Source of the DNA: Leucosporidium creatinivorum
Lineage: Eukaryota > Basidiomycota > Microbotryomycetes > Leucosporidiales > Leucosporidiaceae
Direction: 5' to 3'
Length of the DNA: 64,000 nucleotides
Assembly (NCBI GenBank): GCA_001600635.1
Contig: BCKL01000002.1
Location: 1,491,425 to 1,555,424, forward strand
The notes beneath the pieces were generated by a model. That model ran no database searches. It was given only the letters and a program-made list of their open reading frames with translations, and was not told where the DNA came from. A program made the translations under genes and the position numbers. Position 1 is the stretch's first letter. Every line of letters starts with the position of its first letter. Below, piece by piece: positions 35,097 to 45,036 of the stretch.

Positions 35097-35967
35097 GGCG
35101 TGGTGCAGTCTCGCAGCTCCCGCTCTGGTCGAGCTGGATGTACCACCTCAGTGAGCAGTCGTTTCATGTCTTCGCTCCTTCCTGCCCCGACTCGGCGGAA
35201 GCAGAGGGACCGGCAGATCAAGCCGAGCACAGTGAAGGATAGCTACTGACTACCACTCTTTCACTCCTCCCTGTACATTCGAAAACCCTTTACAGCTCCC
35301 TTCACGTAAGTCAATACACCTCCAGAGCGACCTCTGGGGGTCCTTTGCCTCGCAACGGGTCGCCGAACGATCGCCGAAGCTTCGTTCTGCTCGCTAACAC
35401 GCTCCCATCTCCCCTTTCACCGCACAGGTACCTCATTGAGGGACTCCTCGTCAACGCCATGGGAGGAACCAGCGTCACTTGCGGCATGAACGAATTCCAA
35501 ATCGTCGTCCCTCCCGCCGGCCAGCAGTGTGTCGAGTTCCTCAGCGCCTACACCTCGTCGGTTGCTGGATACGCTCAAGTACTCGACAATGGAGACTGTG
35601 GATATTGTACTGTACGGCGCTCCGTTCTCTGTGACCTCGGCTGTCGGTTCTCGGCGCTGACCCTTCTCGGCATTCCCCCTCGAATAGTACGCCAACGGCG
35701 ACCAGTTCCTCGGCGCGCTCGGCATGTCCTTCAGCAACCGCTGGCGCGACGTAGGGCTCATGTGCGCGTACATCCTCTTCAACGTGTTCGCCGTCTTCGC
35801 TTGCACCTATTTATATACTTGGTCAGTCCTCGATCCTTCGCCGAGCTCGTCTCTCTCGTTCCGTCGCCTTGTACTTACACTCCCTCTGCTTGCTTCTCAC
35901 ACAACAGTACTCGATCTTCGACTGGAGCAAGCTCAGCTTCAAGAAGACGAAGAAGAGCAAGGCTTAA
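35097..35967 (+). pseudogene. Promoterless duplicate of the last five exons of the PDR transporter
   Basis: The fragment keeps part of exon 23, the 10-base exon (35296-35305), exon 25 (35428-35611), exon 26 (35688-35821) and exon 27 (35908-35967), with all introns, in opposite orientation to the intact gene. Exons 24 and 25 are unchanged in protein. Differences: two small deletions in the exon 23 part, an 8-base insertion (ATTTATAT) at the end of exon 26 that shifts the frame, loss of the CTGAC branch word of the last intron (now CTTAC), and TAA instead of TGA as the stop. It has no upstream domains, so it cannot make a transporter alone, but it could serve as a donor for gene conversion or as the tail of the gene after an inversion. 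Confidence 0.9.
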
Positions 35968-36094
35968 TCTCGCTCGGCCCTCCCGCTTTCGCCTTTCAGA
36001 CACTTCCCACTACTCTGCCCCCTCTGCGTGCCCTCCCTTCCTAATTAGCTCAAAACCGAACCCCTTAGTAGACACTTAACAAGAGAAGAGCTTG
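35097..36094. repeat. Right arm of the 1-kb inverted repeat
   Basis: Reverse-complement counterpart of 26478-27482. It starts at the GGCGTGGTGCA word of PDR exon 23 and ends in 3' flanking sequence near AGAAGAGCTT. It differs from the left arm by a few indels close to both ends and very few changes in between. Confidence 0.95.
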
Positions 36095-36326
36095 ACCAGC
36101 TCCCTGTCAATCCAGCCAGCAGCGAAATTCAGCCTCGGCGAAGAGACCCCCTCTCTCGACCATCTTTGCCCTTCGCTATTCACCCCCAATGACTCGACTA
36201 CAGCTCTTGTCCGCCGCAATATCCGATTTAATCGGCGAGCCAGCCGGTACAGTAGCCAAGTCGGTACACCCCGCACACGCCATCCAACCTCGGCGGAGCA
36301 GCCCAAGTCAGCTCTCTCCCTCATTC

Positions 36327-37659
36327 ATGGCCTTTCGCTTCTTCGCTTCCACCTCTTCGCGTCTCTCACTTCGACACATGTCTACTCAACGCGGAAACAA
36401 GTTCACCTCGTTTGCTGAGCAGCAGTTTGGCGCCTCTGGCAGCAGCGGTAAGCTTCTTAACGCTTGCGTCGTCGTCCCCACTCCATTTCGAGCGAGAGGG
36501 TTGGGGGAGAATCTGGCTTGTTGGGAGCTGGGGCAGCTCGAGAAGCTTTCTTGTAGCTCTGTAGGCTGATCCATCTTCATCTGCAGGACTGTACGACCGT
36601 GCTCGCCCTTCTTATCCTCTCGAAGCTCGCGAGGCCATCTACGCTCAACTTCCGCCTCACGCTACAGCTGTCGAGCTCGGGAGCGGTACCGGAATTTTCT
36701 CCCGTTTGCTGCTCGCCGATGGTGGTGGAAAGCTCGAGAAGCTCATCAGCACGGAGCCATCCGCCGGCATGAGGGAGGGATGGTCCAAGGCGCTCGCTGA
36801 GATGAAGGACAGGGATGAGAGCGTGCACTTCGAGATTGTGGATGGGCTGTTTGATAAGATTCCTGTAGCAGATGCTTCAGCCGACCTGGTCGTTGTCGCG
36901 CAAGGTGAGCCCGCTTTCCGCTGAACGTCGGCGCGTGCCTCGCTATCCTAACTGACCTTTCGTTCGCACTCACCACGCCCACCCTCCACCTGACGCTACT
37001 CGCCTCTTTAACCTTCTCTGCACCGTCTCCTCCCCTCGGCAGCCTTCCATTGGGTCGGCCACGATGGATCAAGCGCCATCGCCGAGATTGCTCGTGTGCT
37101 CAAGCCTGGAGGAGTCGCCATCTTCATTTGGAACTTGGAAGATCGAGAGCAAGATTGGGTAGCCAAGCTGAGGGACTTGTACGAGATCCACGAGGCTGGT
37201 GAGCCCTTCCTTCCTCGGCCCTCCCTCATCCAGTGCGCTCGCTAATCTTGCCATGTCTATAGGTACCCCTCAATATCGACTGGGCTACTGGAAGAGCATC
37301 TACGACGCTCCCGTCTACCAGGCCAACTTTGATCCGTTCGAGAAGTCCGAGTACCGCCGCTCGCTTCCCACCAACGAGGATCTCGTCGTCGACCGGGTGC
37401 TCTCCAAGAGCTACATCACCGCACTGGATGAGAAGACCAAGAAGGAGCTGTCGGACAAGGTGCGGGAGGTGGTGAAGAAGGCTGAGGATAAGGTGTGGAT
37501 CGACGAGAGCTCGGGGACATTTGGTGAGTTTATCGCTGTTCGGCGCTCGAATTGCGCTCTCAGCGAGTCGCGAGGATTGCTGCTGACCTCGCTTGGCGAT
37601 CTACAGAATACCCCTACGTCACCGACTTGTTCTTGATGAAGAAGAAGACTCAAGTTTAG
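36327..37659 (+). CDS. Class I SAM-dependent methyltransferase (Methyltransf_11/Tmt1-Crg1-like)
   Basis: Exons 36327-36447, 36587-36904, 37043-37198, 37263-37523 and 37607-37659 give 302 aa. An N-terminal basic Ser/Phe-rich stretch (MAFRFFASTSSRLSLRHMS) could be a mitochondrial presequence; a second ATG 17 codons later would start at MSTQRGNKF, the usual start of this family, so dual targeting is possible. Motif I is VELGSGTGIFSRLLL, the post-I acidic residue is in STEPSAGM, motif II is SADLVVVAQAFHW, and IARVLKPGGVAIFIW is motif III. Relatives methylate small carboxylic acids or toxins such as trans-aconitate or cantharidin; the substrate here is unknown. Its promoter abuts the right arm of the inverted repeat. 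Confidence 0.88.
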
Positions 37660-37695
37660 AGTAATAGAGATCGCAACAATGATTTATTTGGTCCA

Positions 37696-38157
37696 TCAAG
37701 GGTCTGCTGGCTGCAGCAGTCGAGTCGAGATCAAGCAAAGAGAGCTATCCAACTTCTTGAGCCCCTCCGAGGCCGCTCGACTGCTTTCGAAAGCTGAGAA
37801 GCTCTGTCGGGCGAGAGAGCGAGCAAGGGACGGCGTTGAGAACCGGCGACGTTGCAGAGATACACGCGAGCCTGGAAGATGACTGGGGTCAGCTTGTAGG
37901 ACCTCCATCAAAGAGCGACTCCGCTCACCAATGCTACAGACGCTATCGCGCTCCAAGCTCGGAGCCAGCTCCACCGCAGGGTTTCCGTTGAGCGGCGAGC
38001 TGGGGAAGCTGTATCCCATTTGAGGTGGTCTCATGCGCAGGCAGAGGAGACCCATGAGCTCGGTGACGTCTTGAGAAAGCGAGCGAGGGTCGATCGAGGG
38101 TTGTAGATGAGGTGAGATGCCCGACCGTCGACCGAGCGCGAGGTGGACGCGACCGAG
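37696..38157 (-). CDS. Spliced open frame downstream of ATG10, possible C-terminal extension or separate small gene
   Basis: Two exons, 38157-37929 and 37871-37696, are framed by good splice signals: CTCCAG acceptor with a GCTGAC branch before the first, and GTGAGC donor, GCTGAC branch and TTCCAG acceptor between them. They give 135 codons to a TGA. The reading contains a hydrophobic, conserved-looking stretch (DVTELMGLLCLRMRPPQMGY). There is no start codon in frame, so a phase-0 upstream exon is needed. The ATG10 last exon could supply it through a GTGGAT donor just before its stop, which would lengthen Atg10 by about 135 residues. I do not recognise the sequence. Confidence 0.4.
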   Translation of the reverse strand, partial: LGRVHLALGRRSGISPHLQPSIDPRSLSQDVTELMGLLCLRMRPPQMGYSFPSSPLNGNPAVELAPSLERDSVCSIGERSRSLMEVLQADPSHLPGSRVSLQRRRFSTPSLARSLARQSFSAFESSRAASEGLKKLDSSLCLISTRLLQPADP

Positions 38158-38241
38158 CTGGAGACGTGGAGGAGAGGTCAGCAAGGCATCGGGGCGCGGT
38201 CAGGAGGACGTACAGTGGTTCTGAACTATATCGCACCCTCA

Positions 38242-39099
38242 TCACCGCCTCAGATCCACCACACTCCCCACAACCATCAACCAGCTCTCCAACCACCTTC
38301 CTCTCCAGCCGTCGCCCTCACCAGCTCCATCGCCCTCCTTCTCCACACTGCCTAACACATCCTTCATGATCGCCTTCGTCTCGCAGGGATGCAAGAACCA
38401 TGCTGGAGTGCCGAGGGTCGGGTGCTCGCCTTGCGAGAGAAAGGGGAAGGGAGGAGCGGGGTCGGTCGGCGCTGATGGAGAGGTCGGAGAGGGCGGAGAG
38501 AGGGTGCTGAAGGGGTAGAGGGAGGGATTCCGAGTTTGGAAAATGGTGGAGTGGAGGAGTTGGTCTAGAGTGAGGGGGGAGCCGGCTGCGAAAGGAGAAG
38601 AGGCTCAGCGGAAGCTCGGTTGTAGCTTAATGAAAGCAACTTGCAGGTCGAATGCGCCGAGAAGTATAGTACTGGTACACGGAACGTCGGGGAAAGGCAG
38701 ATGTAGAGATTCACGATGCAGCGCTCGTCCGAGAGACGAGCGGAAGGGACTGCGAGCGCCGAACTGTCCTCTTCCTCTACGACTGGTGATCCAGCGAGCT
38801 CCGAATCATCCTCTGACTCGCCAAGATCCTTGCTATGCGTCGAACGGACTACACCGAGTCGTTCGAGGTAGCCAAAGCCTGGTAAAAGCTGCGACGCGTT
38901 GCTTGTTAGCTCTCGCTGATCTCGTGGATATTCTGGAGAGCAGGCTACTCACCCTATGCTCCTTCCATTCCCATCCCTGCTTCAACAGATGCGCTCCCAG
39001 CTCCTGCTCTTCCTCCTTCGCTCCAGTGCGCGCGTGGAGCATCTCCCGAGCAGCCTGGTCGAAATCTCGCCTGGTGAGGTGCAGGGGCGCGTCAGGCAT
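38242..39099 (-). CDS. ATG10: Autophagy E2-like enzyme Atg10
   Basis: Exons 39099-38953, 38888-38645 and 38585-38242 give 244 aa. Family marks are SPTFRVPVLYF followed by GSPLTLDQLL, then the catalytic-cysteine block LGTPAWFLHPCETKAIM (HPC motif, Cys about residue 194) and the helix WLESWLMVVGSVV, which parallels the end of animal ATG10. Atg10 takes Atg12 from Atg7 and conjugates it to Atg5 in phagophore expansion. An acidic low-complexity insert separates the N-terminal helix from the core. The second intron appears to be of the GC-AG type (donor GCAAGT); no GT donor gives the required phase. The C-terminus may be longer (see the frame at 37696-38157). Divergent from the acyl-CoA dehydrogenase gene. 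Confidence 0.85.
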
Positions 39100-39298
39100 C
39101 TCTGTACAGCTTTATTGGTGCAAGTTGTAGTGTATGCTGCTTAGTCCCGCGATTGGCGGGGGCCCGGGACGAGACGAGCCCGGAAGAGAGGGCGGCTACG
39201 AGAGGGGACCGGAGCGGGCGAGGGGGAAGGGAGGTGGGCCAGAGCGAGAGCTCGAGTTGAAGCTTGGCTCTGCACTCATCAGTTCTCGTTCATCAATC

Positions 39299-41474
39299 AG
39301 TGAGTATATCGAGCTACAGCTGCTGTAGTATAGGCTGACCGCCCCGGCTGTACAGTGTCTACTCACCCCGTCACCCAATACATCTCGCCCAGGTCAGTCT
39401 GCGCCTCCCCATTGTCCGGCTGGTTCGGCTCAGCTCACGCTTGTCTCATCACCTACAGTGCATGGGCTCTTGTCGAGGACAAATTCTCCCCCTTCGCCAA
39501 GGAGACTCTCACCAAGCTCTGCAAGTTCGTAGAGGTGCGCTGCCCCACTTCGCTCTTCTCGTTGGGCTCCGCTAACTCGGCTTCTTCTTCCTACCGTCAC
39601 AGGAGGACTGCATTCCCGCCGAGAACGTCTTCCACGCTCAGGTCTCCACCGACCCCAAGCTCCGCTGGAAGACCTACCCCGCCGTCATCGAGACGCTCAA
39701 GTCCAAGGCTCGCTCCCTTGGCTTGTGGAACCTCTTCTTGTCCAAGGAGCACTACCCTGATGTCGGAGTTGCTCTCACCAACTTGGAGTACGCCACCATG
39801 GCCGAGATTATGGGCAGGGTGAGTCTCGGGGTTGGGCTTCGGCGACGGCATCGAGCTGATTCCGTTCTCTTCTGCAGGCTCCTCGTGTCGCTCCCGAGGC
39901 TTGCAACTGCTCTGCTCCCGACACGGGAAACATGGGTGAGTGTTTGAGCTTCTCGCGATGGCTTAGAACCCCGCTGACAACTCGCTTCGGTCTCGCCGAG
40001 CAGAGGTCCTCGCTCGCTACGGTACTCAGGCTCAGAAGGACAAGTGGCTCAAGCCCCTCCTCGAGGGAAAGACCCGCTCTTCCTTCGCCATGACCGAGAA
40101 GGGTGTTGCTTCGTCTGAGTGAGTCCTTGTCTTTCTCCTTTCGCCCGAGCGCGATCGCTAACGGCAACCGAATCTCAAAAGCGCCACCAACATTAAGACC
40201 TCGATCCGCAAGGAGGGCAACGAGATTGTCATCAACGGTCACAAGTGGTGGATCTCGGGTGCTGGAGATCCTAGGAATGCCGTCCACCTCGTCATGGGCA
40301 AGAGGTGAGCTCGGTCGACCTTCTCCGCCGTCGCCGAAGCTGATCCCCTCGCTCGTCGTCTAACAGCGATCCCTCGGCCGGCAAGCACCAGCAGCAGAGT
40401 ATTGTCATCGTCCCTAGCAACGCCAAGGGAGTCACCCTCGTCCGTCCTATGCAAGTGGTGAGTCTTCTCCCTCGTCCTCGCCTCTCTTCGCCGAGCTGAC
40501 TTAGATTACTGCAGTTCGGCTACGATGACGCGCCCGAGGGTCACTACGAGGTCATCTACGACAACGTCCGCGTTCCCCTTGACTGCATGATTGGCGGCTG
40601 GGGACGTGGATTCGAGATCATCCAGGGTCGTCTCGGTCCTGGACGTATTCACCATTGGTTCGTCTGCTCTTCTCCTCCTTCTTCTTCGCCCTCTTCGCTG
40701 ACGTTGATAACGCTCAAATAGCATGCGCTCCATTGGAATCGCCTCCCGCGCTCTCGAGCTCATGCTCCTCCGCGTGACCGACCCCGTCCGAGTGACCTTC
40801 GGCAAGGCCTTCTACGAGCATGGAACCATCATTGCGGGCATTGCGCAGAGTAGGATGGAGATTGATCAGGCTAGGCTATTGGTGTTGAGTGCGGCGCTCC
40901 AGGTGAGTCCCTCCGAACGACTCTAGCTGAGGAAGCAAGCTGACGGGACTCGGCGAACAGATTGATCTCGTTCGCGCTAAGGGTGCCATGAAGGACATTG
41001 GAATGGCCAAGGTGTGTCCTCTTACTCTTCCTCGCTTCTTCAAGCCTTGCTGACCCTCCACTTCTCTTCAGGCCATCGTCCCCAGGATGGTCGGCGAGGT
41101 CATCGACCGAGCGATGCAAGTCCATGGAGCCGAGGGTATCTGCCGTACGTCTTCGTCCTCTCACACTTTCCCAAGACTCCCTCACTAACGCTCTACCTCT
41201 ACTCGACCACAGAGGACACCCCCCTCGCCTCTCTTTGGGCGGGCATCCGCACCCTCCGCTTCGCCGATGGACCCGACGAGGTTCACATTCAGCAGAGTTC
41301 GTCTTCTGCTCTTCTCTTCTCACCGCACACAGCTCGCTAACGCTTCGCTCTCGCCCAACAGTCGGCCTGCAAGAGCTCAAGAAGGCGCCCGCACTTCACA
41401 TTGCCAAGGCCAAGAAGGAGGAGCGCGAGAAGGCCTTGTTCAAGAGCCAGGGCGTCAAGAGCAGTCATCTTTAG
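39299..41474 (+). CDS. Acyl-CoA dehydrogenase family protein (ACAD10/11-like)
   Basis: Exons: 39299, 39356-39392, 39459-39534, 39603-39818, 39878-39935, 40004-40118, 40182-40304, 40367-40457, 40515-40657, 40722-40902, 40961-41011, 41072-41144, 41213-41296, 41362-41474; 453 aa. The start codon appears split by an intron (A at 39299, TG at 39356), giving MSTHPVTQY; no other ATG fits. Core motifs are [18 protein letters not shown] (FAD/substrate loop), [30 protein letters not shown] and a C-terminal [18 protein letters not shown] with the FAD-contact QVHG. It oxidises acyl-CoA to enoyl-CoA in fatty-acid breakdown; the ACAD11 branch acts on long chains or 4-hydroxy acids. It has no kinase or cytochrome b5 fusion and no evident presequence or PTS1 (it ends KSSHL, close to SKL-type signals but not standard), so localisation is open. 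Confidence 0.9.
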
Positions 41475-41706
41475 ATTGCACTCTCCTTGGTGTTCATTCT
41501 TGATGTGTAGTGAAATCTTAGCCGTTTATTCAGTGCTCAGTGCTCAGCGGGCGAGAGAAGCGAGAGCCGAGAGTTCGGCGAAGCTCTCCGTCTCTCAGTC
41601 GGGCTGCAAGGTCTGCACTGATTCATCGATTCATTTCGTTGCGTCCCCGATACTGATGGCACTGATAGCAAAGCACAAGCTTTAAGCCGGACCTCGGCGC
41701 TCCCGC

Positions 41707-42235
41707 TCACTGCTTCGTCGTCCAGCCGGAGCCGTCCGACTTGGTGTAGGTCGCTCCTCCCGAGCCGTCGTTGTGGTAGGTCGAGCCGTCGGAGTTGGAG
41801 TAATAGTAGCTATTATCCTGGTTGCTATACTGAAATACAGAACGCCAGCGGTCAGCAGAGGAAAAGAAGGAGATGAAGCGTTCGCTCGGCGCAGAAAACG
41901 AGCACCGGGGAGGGGTACATAGGACTCACGTGGTAGGCGTTCGAGCTGGAGGCGGAGGAGCCGTAGTCACGCGAGTCGTAGGAGTTGCCTGCAAGTCGAT
42001 TGGATGGTCAGCTGCAGAGTTGGAGGCCGAGGAAGTGAGGTGGGCCCGAGCTCACCCTGCGAGTTGGTGCCGCTCGAGGTGACGTTGTAGGAGTTTCCAA
42101 AGTTGTCTGTAGGGGAGTTCAGTAAGTGAGGCTCACTTCTGTAGCTGTAGGATGACAAGAGCGAGGGAGGGGAAAGAGGGAGAGAGAGGAGAAACGTGAC
42201 TTGACGCGATTCTGGCCGTATTGAGCACGGGCCAT
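41707..42235 (-). CDS. Small Tyr/Ser/Asn/Gly-rich protein
   Basis: Exons 42235-42196, 42106-42056, 41988-41930 and 41829-41707 give 90 aa of low-complexity sequence. The C-terminal half has a repeated SNSDGSTYHNDGSG / YTKSDGSGWT pattern found in small fungal proteins of unknown role. The donor of the first intron (GTTTCT) is weak; it is chosen because it alone keeps the phase. There is no membrane helix or signal peptide, and only the repeat-like composition supports it. It is divergent from GPC1 with 164 bases between starts and convergent with the acyl-CoA dehydrogenase gene. Confidence 0.65.
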
Positions 42236-42399
42236 AGGGTACAAAGGTAGCAGGGCCAACCAATGAGCTACAGCGCATCATTTGAGACTGTTTTCACCTG
42301 CTCTACCATCGCCGAAACTCCTGAGCCTCCCAAGTCCGAGACGAGCTCAGCTCAACTCCGTCATCTGTTTGCTCTCCCGCCTTCCTCTCGCCCACAGCC

Positions 42400-44560
42400 A
42401 TGTCGACAGCACCGCCGCACGCCGAGCTCAGGAAGCGAGCAGTCACTACAGGACCTCAAGCTACAGAATCCCCTCCTACTCCCCCTTCGCCTCCTTCCCG
42501 CCCCTCCCTCTCCCGCACCCAGACGGGCGACCTACCGCAAGCGTTCGACCTCTCCAACGATGAGCCCTTGTTCTCCATGCCGTTGCTCGACCTCTTGGTC
42601 ATGGTCGACGCTCACTTGGAGCTGTGGACTCGCTCCCTCCGCAAGAAAGCCGCTCCCTGGCGCTCCAAAGCCGACAAGCTCGTAGAGGAGAGTCGCGAGA
42701 AGGCGCGCACCAAGCTCGAGGAGGCCAAGGCGAGGGTCAAGCTGCCGAGGGTCAACTCGGAGCAGTTCTTGACTTCGATGCTCGAGGATAGCGGCGTGAA
42801 GGATGTCCTGAGCCCGAAGGATAGGGAGAAGCTCGAGCGGAGGTACAAGGAGGTCAGGGAGAAGGCAAAGGATAGCTTGAAGAAGTTGAGCGTCAAATGG
42901 GAGGAAGAGTGAGTAGTATCTTCCTGCTAGGTTGCTGCTCTGCTGCAGCTGGGGGCTCGTTGCCGAGTCGTAGAGCTGACGTCGTTGTTGCGTTGACCGC
43001 TTTGCAGGAAGACTGTCCGTCTGCGTGACAAGGTGGGTTGTAGTGCAGTATGGTTCGAGAATATCGCTCACCTTATTGACCGCAACAGATCTCCTTCTTC
43101 TTCGGCGTGATGAATGTGCTCTGCAGCGCCCTCCTCCTCGGCTTCGCTCCTACCTACATTCCCCTCTACTACTCGGTACAAATGGCCGGGTTCCTCCCGC
43201 TACGTATCTACGCCTACAAGAAGCGCCTGTATCACTAGTGAGCCGTGATCGAGGGTTTGGGCGCTCTGACCGAACGCTGACCTCAGGCCCACCTTCACAG
43301 CTTCCTGTTCGACCTGTAGGCTTTGTGAGCACCAGGTCCGCAGAGCGATTGCTGACGAGTTACATATCCTACAGTTGCTACGCGATCAACGCCCTCGTCC
43401 TCATCTATGTAAGCTTGCTCGCTTCTCATTCCGGACCGAGCCTTCGCTGACCTCGGCCGCGCGCTTATGAATAGATCTGGATCCTCCCTGGAAACACCTA
43501 TCTCTTCGAGGCTTGCTACGGACTGACTCTCGGGACTTTGGGAACGTACGCTGTCTCTCAGCTTCCGTGCGAGACGCCGTGAGCTGACTCCTCGAACGAA
43601 CAGAGCAATCGCCACATGGCGCAACTCTCTCGTCTTCCACTCCATTGACAAAGTCATCTCCCTCGCCATCCACATTTTCCCTCCCTTCGTCTTCACCACC
43701 ATCGTCCACTTTTACCCAAATCCCGAGGTCCGCTACCCAGCTCTCGCCTCCCCGTCCCTCGGTATCAAAACCAAGCCCTGGAGGTCCATCGCCATCAACC
43801 TCGTCTTCTACCTCATCTGGCAGCTGTTGTACTTCCGCTATGTCATCGTCGCAAGGAAGGAGAAGATCAAGCAGGGGAGGGCGACGAGCTTCACCTTCAT
43901 GATCAAGGATAAGAAGCGGTTGATTGGCAAGATTGCGGCCAAGGTGCCGGAACAGTGGAGGGAGGCTGCTTTCATGGTTAGTCTTGTCTCTTGCTCGTCC
44001 TCCGGTCTCGATAAAGGTGGGTCTCGGCGCTGACTCGCCCACTCGTTTGAACAGGGCGGCCAAGCTATCTACACTTTCGTCACCCTCCTCATCCCCATCT
44101 TCTTCCTCTTCGACTCCAAGTTCTGGTCCTCCGTCTACCTCATCATCCTCTTCGGCGTGTCGGTCTGGAACGGAGGTGAGCTTTCGCCCTTCGCTGCTTG
44201 CCCTTGGAGAAGACCACTCGCTGACCCTTCTCTCGCTTCTTTCCTTCGCTCGCTCAATCAGCTTCATTCTACCTCGAAGTCTACGGCCGCAAGTTCGAAA
44301 AGGAGCTCCTCGCCCTGCGCAAAGAATTCGAGGAGCAGCAAGTCCAACTCTCCAAGTACGCCTCGCCCGCCAGTTCGGCCACTACCACCGGAGCAGGAGG
44401 ACAGGAGATGTCCCGTGTGGCGAGTTTGGATGCGCTAGGAGAGGCCGAGAGCGAGGAGGAGAGGGAGGGAGAGAGCGAGGGCAGTGGGGAGGAGATTCGG
44501 AAGGAGGATGTCGAGGTTGGGGAGGAGAAGGGTTTTGGTGCGGTCGCTAAACCTGTGTAA
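42400..44560 (+). CDS. GPC1: Glycerophosphocholine acyltransferase Gpc1
   Basis: Exons 42400-42908, 43009-43033, 43089-43237, 43301-43315 (15 bases), 43375-43408, 43475-43545, 43604-43976, 44055-44175 and 44262-44560 give 531 aa. A Pro/Ser-rich N-terminus and a charged coiled-coil-like helix (residues ~70-170) precede the conserved multi-pass core: ISFFFGVMNVL, PLRIYAYKKRLYHYFLFDLCY, ATWRNSLVFHSIDKVISL and HIFPPFVF, the DUF2838 signature. The enzyme acylates glycerophosphocholine with acyl-CoA to lyso-PC, a phosphatidylcholine remodelling route in the ER. About eight membrane helices follow one another, and the C-terminus is acidic and Ser/Glu-rich. The conserved His in NSLVFHS(I/F)DK is present. 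Confidence 0.92.
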
Positions 44561-45036
44561 GGTATCAGTTAGCATCTGTGAATGTGCATAGCGCTTGACT
44601 ATCAGTCCACCTCGCCCTGTAAGAGTGAGACGGAGGAGGGCGACTGGGCGCCGAGAGGCAGAGAAGGAAGCCTGAGCACCGAGCTGTCTTCTCGCCAGGG
44701 TCTGTGACTATGGGGCACGCTCGTGGAGGCTTTCCGCTGTACTATTGACTACCTCGAACTACAATCTCGGTCCTGTCCTGCAGACTCGGCGCAGTCCTTC
44801 CATCGCCGAGCCACCTCGAAGCGGGCTGGCTGAGCATAAGAAGTTGCCCAGGCAGCGGACATTTCTGTGAAGCGACTGAGAGCACTTCCGGGTCGCCTTG
44901 CTAGCCCACTACAGATTCCCAAGATCTTAATCTTCGACGCGGGGCCCGCCGCGATTCACCTTGTCCTCCTTTGCTCTCCGCCCTATTCTCGTCTGACTCT
45001 CAGCTCGCCTCGAAGACTCGACTCCAGCTCGACAGA
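44561..45036. other. Spacer between GPC1 and the Zn2Cys6 gene
   Basis: 476 bases, both neighbours on the plus strand: GPC1 3' UTR and the promoter of the regulator. No gene, RNA or known operator seen. Confidence 0.5.

Noticed and set aside
26478-36094. Composite transposon or LTR-type element suggested by the terminal inverted repeats
   Set aside because: The arms are ordinary exons and introns of the enclosed host gene; there is no transposase, no target-site duplication that I can see and no virus-like gene.
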